Assembly (NCBI RefSeq): GCF_900109045.1
Contig: NZ_FNYL01000014.1
Span: forward strand, 1 to 64,000
Reading direction: 5' to 3'
DNA from: Dyadobacter sp. SG02
GTDB taxonomy: Bacteria; Bacteroidota; Bacteroidia; Cytophagales; Spirosomataceae
Length of the DNA stretch: 64,000 nt
Position numbers and translations under genes: made by a program. This document shows, in pieces, positions 24,613 through 34,400 of this stretch; the first letter of the stretch is position 1, and every line of letters begins with the position of its first letter. Under the pieces are notes generated by a model. It saw only the letters and a list, made by a program, of their open reading frames with translations, was not told where the DNA came from and did no database searches.

Positions 24613-27033
24613 ATGACAAAAAAGCTATTTCTACTCGCATTAACCTTCTATTTAGTTGTTGCGAAAGCATTTGCGCAAAATTGTACCATCAGCGGATCGG
24701 TGCTGACTTCGGACGGCGAGCCGGTGGAGCTCGTGACGGTCAATGTGAAGGGTACCGCCAAGGGCGCATTGACCGACCGGAACGGTAAATATCAGATCAA
24801 AAATATTCAACCGGGGGTGCACCGGCTCGTTGCGTCGTTCATCGGCCTTGAAAAACAGGAACAGACGATCGAAGTGACGGCGGGCGGTACTATTTCACTG
24901 GATTTTACGCTGAAAGAAAATGCGTCGCAGTTGCAGGAAGTGATCGTATCCGCGCGTAACCTGAACCGCGAGAATGTGATCGTAGCCAAAATTCCTCTGA
25001 AAAAGCTCGAAAACCCCCAGGTTTACAGTACGGTCTCCGCCGAAATCATGAAACAGCAGGGCATTACAAGCTACGACGACGCCATGCGCAATGTGCCGGG
25101 CATTTCCCGTACCTGGGAGTCGACAGGCAGGGGAGGGGATGGGGCTTCCTACTTTGCATTACGCGGTTTCGAAGCACAGCCATTGCTTTACAACGGCCTC
25201 CCGGGCATCACCAGCGGTAACCTTGATCCTTCCAACGTCGAAGAGATCCAGGTGATCAAAGGGCCGTCCAGTACGCTGTTTGGCGGTTCTTTCTATGGCT
25301 ATGGGGGTATTATTAACACGATCACCAAAAAACCTTATCACCAGTTTGGAGGTGAAATCGGCTACAACGCAGGTAGTTTCGGACTGAACCGCGTCACGGC
25401 GGACATTAACACCCCGCTTAGCAAGGCGGATAAAATCGCATTGCGCGTGAACACCGCTTACCATTCCGAAAACAGTTTCCAGGATGCAGGTTTTAAAAAG
25501 TCATTCTTCATCGCCCCCGCATTGGTGTATGAGGTGAACGACAAGCTTACTTTCCATTTCCTCACTGAAATTCTTAATGAAGAAAGGGCTGTACCGCCGG
25601 TATTCTTCCATTCTGACCGTTTCAGCCCGCTGCCGTTCAAGAACATCGCAGAACTGAACCTGGACCCGCGCCTTTCATTTACCTCGAACGACCTGACGAT
25701 CCGCAACCCGCGTTTCAATTTGCAGGCACAGGCGGTTTACAAGCTGTCGGACCAATGGACTTCGCAGACCGTATTTTCAAGAGGAACGGTGAAGTCGAAC
25801 GGTATTTACACGTACATCTGGGACGATGTTTCCGGAGATAACTGGTTTAGCCAATATTTCCATAACGAGCAGCAAACGACCAATACGACTGATATTCAGC
25901 AGAATTTCAATGGCGATTTCAAGATCGGAAACATGCGGAACCGACTGCTGGTAGGGGTGGATTATTTCAAAAGAAATGTGATTGATAATGGCTCCGGCTG
26001 GGGTTGGGCACGTAATGTAACACCGCAGGGCGACGTGAACTACGTAGATCCATTCTCGGGCGATACACTCGCGCCGGTGTACCTCACACAAGCGTCGGTC
26101 GATAACCTGCTGGCGGGAACGGAAGGCGGCCCGAGCAATATCTCCAACTCATCCCTGGGTTTTTACGCTTCCAACGTGCTGAACCTTACCCCGAAACTGA
26201 GCGCGATGGTGAGTTTGCGCGCCGATCGTTTCGATTCCAGGGGCGACCGCAGCACTTCCGAGGACGATTACGATCAATGGGCGTTGTCGCCGAAGTTCGG
26301 GATCGTGTACCAGCCGGTGATTGATAAACTTTCGCTATTTGCGAACTACATGAATGCATTCATCAACGTCGCGCCCCGCCGGGTTACCGACGCCGACGGC
26401 ACCAATCCGCGTGTAAAATCATTCCGCCCCGAACATGCCGATCAATGGGAGTATGGTATTAAAACCAACCTCTTCTCCGACAAACTGGCTGCCACGCTTT
26501 CGGTCTACGACATCAAGGTAACCGACCGCGTAATGCCTAATCCCGCCAATATTCTCGACTACAACCAGGGCGGAAAAGTAGGCAGCAAAGGTTTCGAACT
26601 CGACATTGTGGCTAATCCCGTAACGGGCCTGAACCTCATTGCGGGTTTCAGCCATAACAAAACGAAAGTGATCTCAGGCGATCCCGAGGACTTTTACAGC
26701 GAACCCGGCCGGGCGATCGGCGGACAGGGCCCTCAAAATCTGGCCAACTTCTGGGCTACCTATCGCATTAACAGCGGAGCATTGAAAAACGCCGGCTTTG
26801 GTTTCGGTGGAAACTACGCCGGCGAATACAAGGTGATCGATAACAGTAAAACCGGCGTGTTCACCCTGCCAAGCTACACTTTGCTCAACGCGAGCGTGTT
26901 CTACAATGCAAACCATTTCCGGATTTCGTTGAACGTGAACAATCTCACCAGCAAGGAATATTACATCGGTTACTGGTCGGTGAACCCGCAGAAGCCCAGA
27001 AACTCTACACTGAGCGTGGCTTATAAATTCTAA
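24613..27033 (+). CDS. TonB-dependent siderophore receptor
   Basis: The 806-residue outer-membrane protein has a signal peptide, an N-terminal carboxypeptidase regulatory-like domain (TISGSVLTSDGEPVELVTVN to about residue 105), a plug domain (SYDDAMRNVPGISRTWESTG, then VEEIQVIKGPSSTLFGG) and a 22-strand barrel ending LNVNNLTSKEYYIGYWSVNP and a terminal Phe. It matches the TIGR01783-type FhuA/FpvA siderophore receptors and should import a ferric siderophore using TonB energy. The upstream kinase/LytTR pair and downstream sigma factor may control it. Ligand unknown. Confidence 0.93.
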   Translation: MTKKLFLLALTFYLVVAKAFAQNCTISGSVLTSDGEPVELVTVNVKGTAKGALTDRNGKYQIKNIQPGVHRLVASFIGLEKQEQTIEVTAGGTISLDFTLKENASQLQEVIVSARNLNRENVIVAKIPLKKLENPQVYSTVSAEIMKQQGITSYDDAMRNVPGISRTWESTGRGGDGASYFALRGFEAQPLLYNGLPGITSGNLDPSNVEEIQVIKGPSSTLFGGSFYGYGGIINTITKKPYHQFGGEIGYNAGSFGLNRVTADINTPLSKADKIALRVNTAYHSENSFQDAGFKKSFFIAPALVYEVNDKLTFHFLTEILNEERAVPPVFFHSDRFSPLPFKNIAELNLDPRLSFTSNDLTIRNPRFNLQAQAVYKLSDQWTSQTVFSRGTVKSNGIYTYIWDDVSGDNWFSQYFHNEQQTTNTTDIQQNFNGDFKIGNMRNRLLVGVDYFKRNVIDNGSGWGWARNVTPQGDVNYVDPFSGDTLAPVYLTQASVDNLLAGTEGGPSNISNSSLGFYASNVLNLTPKLSAMVSLRADRFDSRGDRSTSEDDYDQWALSPKFGIVYQPVIDKLSLFANYMNAFINVAPRRVTDADGTNPRVKSFRPEHADQWEYGIKTNLFSDKLAATLSVYDIKVTDRVMPNPANILDYNQGGKVGSKGFELDIVANPVTGLNLIAGFSHNKTKVISGDPEDFYSEPGRAIGGQGPQNLANFWATYRINSGALKNAGFGFGGNYAGEYKVIDNSKTGVFTLPSYTLLNASVFYNANHFRISLNVNNLTSKEYYIGYWSVNPQKPRNSTLSVAYKF

Positions 27034-27052
27034 TATACGCCATTGAATATCA

Positions 27053-27087
27053 AAAGGCCGGAAGCAGCGTGTAAGCTTCCGGCCTTT
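27053..27087 (+). terminator. Terminator after the siderophore receptor
   Basis: AAAGGCCGGAAGC and GCTTCCGGCCTTT form a perfect 13-bp stem with a 9-base loop, followed by GTTATTTT. It lies 20 bp after the receptor stop. Confidence 0.85.
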
Positions 27088-27191
27088 GTTATTTTCCGTT
27101 TTTTTGACACATGCCGATAAGGTTGAAAGGCCTGGGGTATTAACAGACATCGATTACCTGTCTGTCACTACCCAACTTCCTTTTACAGCTC

Positions 27192-27773
27192 ATGAAGGCA
27201 TCTATCAAAAAGAACAACCGCACGTTGACCGACCTAGTCACGGCTTGCCAGCATAACGACCAACGCGCGCAAACGCTATTCTACAACCGGTTCCGGACCG
27301 ATCTCATGCGTATATGCACACGCTTCGCCCGCACGCGCATGGAGGCGGAGGACATTTACCAGGAGTCGTTCGTCAAGATTTTCAGGCACCTCCACGGCGT
27401 CCAAAACCCCGAATCGATCGAATCCTGGATGCGGGCCGTCGTTACCCGCACGGCCATCAACTCTTACCATCGCCATAAAAAGGAAGCGCTGAACCATTCT
27501 ATGGACATGTCGCCAATGGATTTCGAGTCCAACGACCATACCTGCATGATCGACCAGCTCAGCGTGGGGGTGATCGACGAGATGATCGCGCAACTGCCGG
27601 AAGGCTATAAAAGGATTGTAAACCTCAACCTCATCGACGGCTATTCGCATATCGAAATCGCCCAGGCGCTTTCCATTACCGACAGTACTTCACGCTCCCA
27701 ACTGCTCCGCGGGCGCAATCTTCTCATCAAAAAGCTGAGAAAACAGGGCATTACCGGCTACGAAATGCCCTGA
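27192..27773 (+). CDS. RNA polymerase sigma factor, ECF family
   Basis: The 193-residue protein has sigma region 2 (ALFYNRF context, DIYQESFVKIFRHL, near residues 25-90) and region 4 (LPEGYKRIVNLNLIDGYSHI, then EIAQALSITDSTSRSQLLRG, about 135-185). No anti-sigma factor gene follows: the next gene is on the opposite strand and ends 3 bp away. It may transcribe envelope or nutrient genes; targets are unknown. Confidence 0.92.
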   Translation: MKASIKKNNRTLTDLVTACQHNDQRAQTLFYNRFRTDLMRICTRFARTRMEAEDIYQESFVKIFRHLHGVQNPESIESWMRAVVTRTAINSYHRHKKEALNHSMDMSPMDFESNDHTCMIDQLSVGVIDEMIAQLPEGYKRIVNLNLIDGYSHIEIAQALSITDSTSRSQLLRGRNLLIKKLRKQGITGYEMP

Positions 27774-27775
27774 AT

Positions 27776-28696
27776 TCAGGCCAGGACCGGGTTCGTCGTC
27801 CCAAGTAACGCCGATTGAATCCTGCCCACGAGCCCGCTCAATGCGTCGCTGCGGTCCTTGTGCGTGCACGCGTACCAGTGACGTGTACCGATCTCCGAAC
27901 GGAAAGGCAATGCGGTAAGCCCGCCGGTACTCAGGTATTGGCGGGCCGCCCATTCGGCCATCACCGTGATGCCCATTCCAAACCGCACCATTTCCACGAT
28001 TGCCTCGGTCATGGGAATATGAATGATCTTTTTAGGCGAAAGATTGGACACCAGGTCCGGTGAAATCAGATTGCTGTTGCTGCTGATCTGGAATGCCACC
28101 AGCGTTTCGGAATGCATGTCCGAAAATTCAAGCGGCGTATTGCGCAATGCGAGCGGATGCTTATCCGACAGTAATGTCACCATCCGGTCTTCGAAAAGCG
28201 GCTCGAAATGCAGGCTGCTGTTGCTGATGGTACCGTTCACCAGCGCCAGTTCAAGCTTGCCGGCTTCGAGGTATTCCATCGGGCGCCGGGTGGCTTCCGC
28301 TACGATCTGAATGTCGGTGCCCGGAAAGTCCTCGTGAAAATCAAGGAGCAGTCGCGGCAGCCAATGGTAACAAGTGTAGCATTCGGTGCTGATACGGATT
28401 GTCTGCTTCTTTCCTTCCCGCATTTCTTTCAGTTCCGCTTCCAGTTCACGGATCACCGGCAGTACTTTCTGAGAGCTGCTCACGACACGCTGGCCGGCTT
28501 CGTTCAGCACCAGTTTTTTGCCGATGCGGTTGAAGAGCTTCACGCCACTGGCCGATTCCAGGTCGCGGATCTGGTGACTCAATGCCGATTGCGTGAGGTT
28601 CAGCTTCTCGGCGGCTTTGGTTACCGAGCCTTCGCTGGTGATTTTTTCAATGATATAGAGGTGTTGGAGTGTTAGCATATCATGAGTATTGTTCAT
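27776..28696 (-). CDS. LysR family transcriptional regulator
   Basis: From ATG 28696 the product has 306 residues (TTG 28708 and ATG 28678 are other in-frame starts). The N-terminal winged helix reads MLTLQHLYIIEKITSEGSV, then KAAEKLNLTQSALSHQIRDL, followed by a periplasmic-binding-like effector domain. It is transcribed divergently from the metallo-hydrolase gene at 28761, the usual place for a LysR target. Its stop is 3 bp from the convergent sigma factor stop. Confidence 0.92.
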   Translation of the reverse strand: MNNTHDMLTLQHLYIIEKITSEGSVTKAAEKLNLTQSALSHQIRDLESASGVKLFNRIGKKLVLNEAGQRVVSSSQKVLPVIRELEAELKEMREGKKQTIRISTECYTCYHWLPRLLLDFHEDFPGTDIQIVAEATRRPMEYLEAGKLELALVNGTISNSSLHFEPLFEDRMVTLLSDKHPLALRNTPLEFSDMHSETLVAFQISSNSNLISPDLVSNLSPKKIIHIPMTEAIVEMVRFGMGITVMAEWAARQYLSTGGLTALPFRSEIGTRHWYACTHKDRSDALSGLVGRIQSALLGTTNPVLA

Positions 28697-28760
28697 TATT
28701 TTTATCAAAATAAATCATTTTTCTCATATGTCTAAAACAAATACTTTTGTCATGTACTAA

Positions 28761-29528
28761 ATGCAACAGCACATGAAACTTCAAAGATTATCCTGGGCAG
28801 GCCTGAAAGTGGAATCCAATGGCCAGATATTGATCATAGATGCCGTACAGAATTACCAGCGCGGTGCGTCCATCGGGCCCGAAAACCCCGTCCGGTTTGT
28901 AGAAAGCACCCTGGCTGACGTGGTACTCATCACGCATTTGCATTCAGACCACTACGATCCCGACGCGATCCGCACCGTTCTCAAACCGGACGGCCATTTC
29001 ATCGTCTCCGACCAGATCGTCGCCGAAGTGGCGAACGACGGTTTCGCACCGCTGGGACTCGCATTGAATACCCCGGCGCAGGTAGGGAATTTTACCATTA
29101 CGGCCGTATTCGCCATGGACGGTGTCGGCGACAAGCAGGTGTCCTGGGTGATCGAGGCCGATGGGCAGCGCATTCTCCACGGCGGCGATACGATGTGGCA
29201 TAACCAGTTCTGGCAACTGGGCAAAAGCTGGGAGCATTTCAATGCAGTGTTCCTGCCCGTGAATGGCGCGGTGGTAAACATCCCGCGCGTGGCGCCTACG
29301 CTCGTCCCTATTACGCTCACGCCCTTGCAGGCGATCACGGTGACGCGTCTCCTGAATGCGGATGTGCTGGTGCCGATTCATTACGGGTTTCATAAGGACG
29401 GTATGTACCATCAGTTCCCGGATATGGAAGCGGACCTGGCCCGCGAGGCCGAATCGCAAAATGTGGAAGTGCAATGGGTGGAACCGGGAAGCATTGTAGC
29501 ATTGCCGGTAGCTGCCGGGCAGGTTTAA
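28761..29528 (+). CDS. MBL-fold metallo-hydrolase (UlaG-like)
   Basis: The 255-residue protein carries the metallo-beta-lactamase-fold metal motif HLHSDHYD (HxHxDH) near residues 59-66, a GGDTMW segment for the third ligand set and a late His in VLVPIHYGF. The start LQRLSWAGLKVESNGQILII resembles the UlaG/YfiR-like zinc hydrolases. The substrate is unknown. Divergence from the LysR gene suggests inducible expression. ATG 28773 is an alternative start. Confidence 0.85.
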   Translation: MQQHMKLQRLSWAGLKVESNGQILIIDAVQNYQRGASIGPENPVRFVESTLADVVLITHLHSDHYDPDAIRTVLKPDGHFIVSDQIVAEVANDGFAPLGLALNTPAQVGNFTITAVFAMDGVGDKQVSWVIEADGQRILHGGDTMWHNQFWQLGKSWEHFNAVFLPVNGAVVNIPRVAPTLVPITLTPLQAITVTRLLNADVLVPIHYGFHKDGMYHQFPDMEADLAREAESQNVEVQWVEPGSIVALPVAAGQV

Positions 29529-29589
29529 GCGAGACTTTTTCATGAAGTTTGTTGTTATCGTTCGGAAAAAACACTGATCAACAAACTTC

Positions 29590-30198
29590 ATGAAACAACT
29601 AAGCCTTTTCGGCTCGCAGGAGGCCCTGCAATTTCCCGAGGCCCTGCTCGAATATTATCCCGGTTTTGTTCCGCCCGCCGAAAGCGCGGACCTGATCCGG
29701 CAATGGATCGCCGAAGTACCGTGGCGGACGCAGGTAATGCAAATGTACGGCAAGGAGGTCACCGCGCCACGGCTCATGGCCTGGTACGGCGATGCCGGCC
29801 AATCATATACGTTTTCGGGAACAAGGTTCGAGCCTTATGTGTGGACGAGCGAATTAGCGGCCCTCAAACTGCACATCGAAGAGAAGACGGGCTTTACATT
29901 CAACAGCGTATTGCTCAATTACTACCGCGACGGCAACGATTCCGTTGCCTGGCACGGCGACAACGAGCACGAGCTTGGCCGGAATCCGGTGATCGCTTCG
30001 GTGAGCCTGGGGCAGGAGCGGCGGTTCGAGTTCCGGTACCGGCCCGACTACTCCCGCAAATACGGGTTAACACTGGAAAACGGCTCGCTGCTGATCATGA
30101 AGGGCGATTTGCAGCATACCTGGGAGCACCGCATCCCGAAATCGAAAACGCAGAACGGGCCGAGGATTAATTTGACGTTTCGGACGATTCAGCGGTAG
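29590..30198 (+). CDS. AlkB-like 2-oxoglutarate/Fe(II) dioxygenase
   Basis: At 202 residues this matches the AlkB/ALKBH2-type fold. Iron ligands are visible as WHGDNEHELG (HxD) and the later His in QHTWEHRIPK; the 2-oxoglutarate-binding Arg pair is in RINLTFRTI. PRLMAWYGDAGQSYTFSGTR is the nucleotide-recognition lid. Such enzymes remove alkyl lesions from DNA or RNA bases. A monocistronic gene with no adaptive-response partner nearby. Confidence 0.9.
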   Translation: MKQLSLFGSQEALQFPEALLEYYPGFVPPAESADLIRQWIAEVPWRTQVMQMYGKEVTAPRLMAWYGDAGQSYTFSGTRFEPYVWTSELAALKLHIEEKTGFTFNSVLLNYYRDGNDSVAWHGDNEHELGRNPVIASVSLGQERRFEFRYRPDYSRKYGLTLENGSLLIMKGDLQHTWEHRIPKSKTQNGPRINLTFRTIQR

Positions 30199-30294
30199 GG
30201 GTGATGGGGAGTAGGGGACAAAATTTTTAGTTAGTTCCAACGAAAACAGGGACGCGGGAATCTATGTAACCGAAACCAATTTAATTCTTAGCCC

Positions 30295-30738
30295 ATGAAA
30301 ACTACCCATTTACTCTTTGCCCTGATGCTTATCCTGACCGTAGTCGCCTGTAAAAACGATGGCGCCGATCCGATCGACGATGCACCGAAAAGAGCTATGA
30401 AAGAAAACAATGGCCTGATCGGTAAATGGAAGATCGTCGAATACCTGTCCGACCCGGGCAATGGGAGTGGTACCTACCGCGAAGTGAAGGACGACGTCGC
30501 GCATACCATCGAGTTCAGGGAAAACGGTGAGTTTGTAGAGACGAAGGGCCAGGGGCAATCGTCGGTGCCGTTGTTCAATGCTTACAAGGTGCTCGACGAC
30601 AAACGCATCGAACTGATCCCGATCGATAGAAGCCAGCCGTCGCATACTTGGTATTATTCGGAGTTGTCGGCCAGCAAGGTTACTCTTGGTTATGGCTGTA
30701 TAGAAGCTTGCTCCGGCAAATATATCGCTGTCGAGTAA
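30295..30738 (+). CDS. Lipocalin-like lipoprotein
   Basis: The 147-residue product has a lipobox (MKTTHLLFALMLILTVVAC, Cys19), a charged linker, then LIGKWKIVEYLSDPG typical of lipocalin-like domains and an eight-strand-like pattern with EFRENGEFVET. Two Cys near the end (YGCIEACSG) may form a disulfide. Likely anchored in the outer membrane; ligand unknown. Confidence 0.75.
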   Translation: MKTTHLLFALMLILTVVACKNDGADPIDDAPKRAMKENNGLIGKWKIVEYLSDPGNGSGTYREVKDDVAHTIEFRENGEFVETKGQGQSSVPLFNAYKVLDDKRIELIPIDRSQPSHTWYYSELSASKVTLGYGCIEACSGKYIAVE

Positions 30739-30876
30739 TTCGCAGACGGTACTAAACCCATCGCTGGTGCAGAATCCTGAATAACAATGGTCGATGACAA
30801 CCTTTAAACGGTCTGGTTTGTCATGTTTTTGGTTGATGGAAAATTTGTAACTTTAATCCCGTTAGCGGACAACGTC

Positions 30877-31416
30877 ATGAAAACCAGATCGTTTTTAATC
30901 TCTCTGTGCGTGATTGCCGCGGCAATCGCATTACCCGCCTGTTCGGATGAGGAGATTCCCGTTTCCGACGAGCAGGAAATTCTCTTTGAAGTAGACTACG
31001 TGAATTACGCGTGGGGTTTCCAGAACAACGGTTTCCTGATCGACAAGTCGGGCCGCGTGTACACGTACGACAAGCCCAAAGACTGGAAATTTGCCTCGTC
31101 CGGTCCGTTTACCGCTACTGAAATGAACGACCGGATTTCGAAAACCAAGCTGGCCGGCTACACGGTGCCGGCCAACGAACTATCACAGTATGTGAATAAA
31201 CTGAGGCACGTGAGCGACAAAGAGTTCACTGATCCCGCCCAGGTGGGTGCGGATATGGGCGGCAGCTCTTATTATGTATACCGGTACGATCCGGCGTCGA
31301 AAACCTACAATGCCGTATTGCTGCAAAGCGTAGGCGACGTGAATGTGTATAACAAAGATTCCGACGCCAAAGAAATTGCCGATTGGCTGGTGAAAGTCAG
31401 GCAGGCGCTTCTTTGA
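30877..31416 (+). CDS. Hypothetical lipoprotein
   Basis: From ATG 30877 the product has 179 residues with a lipobox (MKTRSFLISLCVIAAAIALPAC, Cys22). The frame is open 54 bp upstream, but that start would bury the signal peptide. The body is rich in Tyr, Asp and Lys with an alpha/beta pattern. I recognise no family. Confidence 0.7.
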   Translation: MKTRSFLISLCVIAAAIALPACSDEEIPVSDEQEILFEVDYVNYAWGFQNNGFLIDKSGRVYTYDKPKDWKFASSGPFTATEMNDRISKTKLAGYTVPANELSQYVNKLRHVSDKEFTDPAQVGADMGGSSYYVYRYDPASKTYNAVLLQSVGDVNVYNKDSDAKEIADWLVKVRQALL

Positions 31417-31430
31417 ATATAGTTTTGATA

Positions 31431-31469
31431 AAAAAATGGGCTGCACGAACAATGCAGCCCATTTTTTTT
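31431..31469. terminator. Bidirectional terminator between convergent genes
   Basis: An A-run, TGGGCTGCA, a 7-base loop, TGCAGCCCA and a run of eight T give a strong terminator for both the lipoprotein (plus) and the protease (minus). Confidence 0.9.
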
Positions 31470-31485
31470 GCTCCCGTGCCGGTAC

Positions 31486-34400
31486 TCAGGGCTTGAATAC
31501 GGACAACCGGTGAATCTTGCCGCTGCCGGAGATTACCACCTGGTAAATGCCCGAAGCCAGCTTTCCTACCGGTATTTGCAGCTTGCCGTTTTGCACCGCG
31601 ACTTTCTCGCGAACCATCGCTTTTTGTCCGGAAGCATTGATCAGCTCCGCATTCACGAAGCCGTTTTGCTGGCCGGGAAGTTCGATTTGCAGCATCGACT
31701 GCACCGGGTTAGGGTAGGCCCGCATTCCACCGGCCAGTAATGCATCAATGGAAATAATGCGGCTGTATTCATATTTCCCGTCGAAATCCACCTGTTTGAG
31801 TCGGTAGTAGGTAGTTCCCGCCGCGAAATCGGTATCCGTGAAATGGTAGTGGTTCTCAGCGGAGGAGTTTCCGGCGCCGGTAACCCTGCCCGTCTCCGTG
31901 AATGTGCGGCCGTTCATGCTTTTTTCAACCAAAAAGTAAGCGTTGTCCTGCTCGGCGCTGGTACGCCATTCCAGCCGGTTGCCTTCCTGCGTATTCCTGC
32001 CCTCGAAGCGGATGAGCGTCACCGGCAATGCACTGCCCGGAGGCGCGTCGGAAAGCCCGAAGCCCGAAAAGCCGCTATCGAATGTGGCGGTGAATGCATA
32101 GTCCGTATTCATTGCCGCGGCAGACTGCACGGCCACGAACACCGGCGCGCTGGTACCGTTCGGGATACCGCCTTCCCGTTTGCCCATGGACTTGATCTGT
32201 GAGCCGTTGAAAGTAGGTAGTTCCGAAGATTTGTAATAAAGCGTGATCTCATAACTGCCGGTCGGGTTGTTATTGGTCGGCGTTACCTTGAAAGTTTTAT
32301 TGGTAATGTAAAAATTGGAAAACGGCACGGCATCGGTACCGGCGCGATCCACTTCTACGGTGGTGCAGCCGTAATCGTGGGCGCTGAGGTTCCTGATCTT
32401 CGCCACGATATTGCCGGACGACGGATCGTAAAATACCGCCGTTTCGTTCGGTCCGAGGTATTGCTGGTCGGCATTGCCGGTGTTGACGGCCGTCAGGATC
32501 GCGTCTGCACGCGAGGCGCTGATCTTAACATCGTCGATCGCCCACCACCGTTCCGAATTCGCCACGTAACGGAACCGTACCTTCATATTCGGGTTGGCAT
32601 ACTGCGCCGGGATCACGATGCTTTGGTGATCGGGATCGAAGGTAATCAGGTCGCCGAGCGGACCTGTGGCTTCATTCTGGACCAGCAGGTCGTGCCAGTT
32701 GATTCCATCCCATACCTGCACGGTGCCCGTCTCGGAATAGCTTCCGGTGAAAGGAAGCCATACCTGCGAAAATGTCAGCAGGATATTTTCACGTCCCGAA
32801 GTATTCACCGGCGGGGATTCGAGGTACTCGTCGATCAGGATCGCGTTGCCCTGGGTGGTATTGCTGTTCACAAAAAAGAAAGGCGATCCATTGACACCCG
32901 CATTCCCGTACTGTGTCACGATCCAGGTATGGGCGCTATTGCCGCCATTCTGCACCTGCCAGTCGCCAGGGCCGTCTTCGAAAGTGGAATTCAGTAAAAT
33001 ATCGGTATAAATGCCGGGCGTAAGGTCGTCGTCATTCACGAGGAGCTCGAAATGCTGCAATTCCGATGCGGCATAGCCCGTGCCTCCGTTCGAATTGACG
33101 GTGTAGGAAAGTGTGATGTTCTCGGTACCTTCCACGTAGGCGTCGTTGTAAATGCGGACGAGGATATTCTGGCTCGGGTTGGCGGCCGACAGACTGAAAG
33201 AAGTCGGTGAAATGGTATAATCCGCGGTAGTCCCTTGTTTGGCACTTCCTCCCGGCGGGTTCAGGATAACGTTAACGGGCTGCGACGGTGCCTTGTCGAT
33301 CTGCACGGTCACGATCTTGTCGATATAATCCAGGCAGCCTGAGCCGATGGTCGCTTCGCCTTCGTTCACCCGCGCCGAGGCTGTCAGGAAATGTACGGCC
33401 GGCGTGGTCGCGCAGGTGTACACGCGCAGGTTGTCGATGTACCAGCCGTCAATCGCATTGCAGGCATCGGTACCCATTTCGAAACGGAACCTGATGGTAT
33501 TACCCGGAAGCAGCCCCAGCGTGGAGAGGTTGATCTGACTTTGCCCCCAGGAACCCGCCACGGTACCGCCGTCCGAGCCGCTGAAAGCGGGTTGGCCCTG
33601 CAAAGGATTGGAATTGCCCGCCCCGGCCGTGGTGAGGCTCATGTTATAGGGGTTAGCCGTAAATGCGGTAGCGGGTATGAGGGTCCACACCCCGTTATTA
33701 ATCGAATACTTGATATTACCGCCGTCGCGGCCTTCTTCGGTCGCTACGTAATGGTCGAATGCCATTGCGAGGTTTCCCGTCGTTCCGGCCGGAATGGTAA
33801 TCAGCGGACTTTCCATGCGGATCATGCCGTGCTGAAACGAATTGATGCAATCACCGCCCGGGTAGTCGATACCGAAGGCAACTTTGCCGTTGCGTCCGCC
33901 GGGCGCGTTAGCCTGCACCCAGCTGCGCCCTTCCCAACTGGCGGAAGAGGTGGAGAAGCTGGTGGTAAAACCGGTTAGCCCGCTTTCGAAACCTTCAAAA
34001 TACAATGCATTACCCTGGTTGGCACCTTCGCAAAGCGGTGCGGAGGGTTTCAGGAGGGTGGTATAGACGCACCGGGTTTCGGAACGTAGCTCCACGGCCT
34101 GGATCACCTTTGCGAGCTGGATGGCGTCGCTCGCATTGATCACGTCGGCCGAAGTGCCCGCGGCGGCGGCGCCCGTCGTGAGCGAAAGCAGGGGGGCGCC
34201 GGTGAGCGATTGCAGGGCGTCTTCCAGCATGTCGGCCACCGCCGCGAAATCGGTGGTTCGGGTCATGTATTCCGACTGCGCCCGCCAGAAAATGTGGGAG
34301 GCTTTCACCATCCCGATCCCGGTAATGGACTGTCCATTATACGTACCGCCATCGACCAGCAGTGCGAATGCATGGTTGAGCACGCCGCTGTTGATATGCA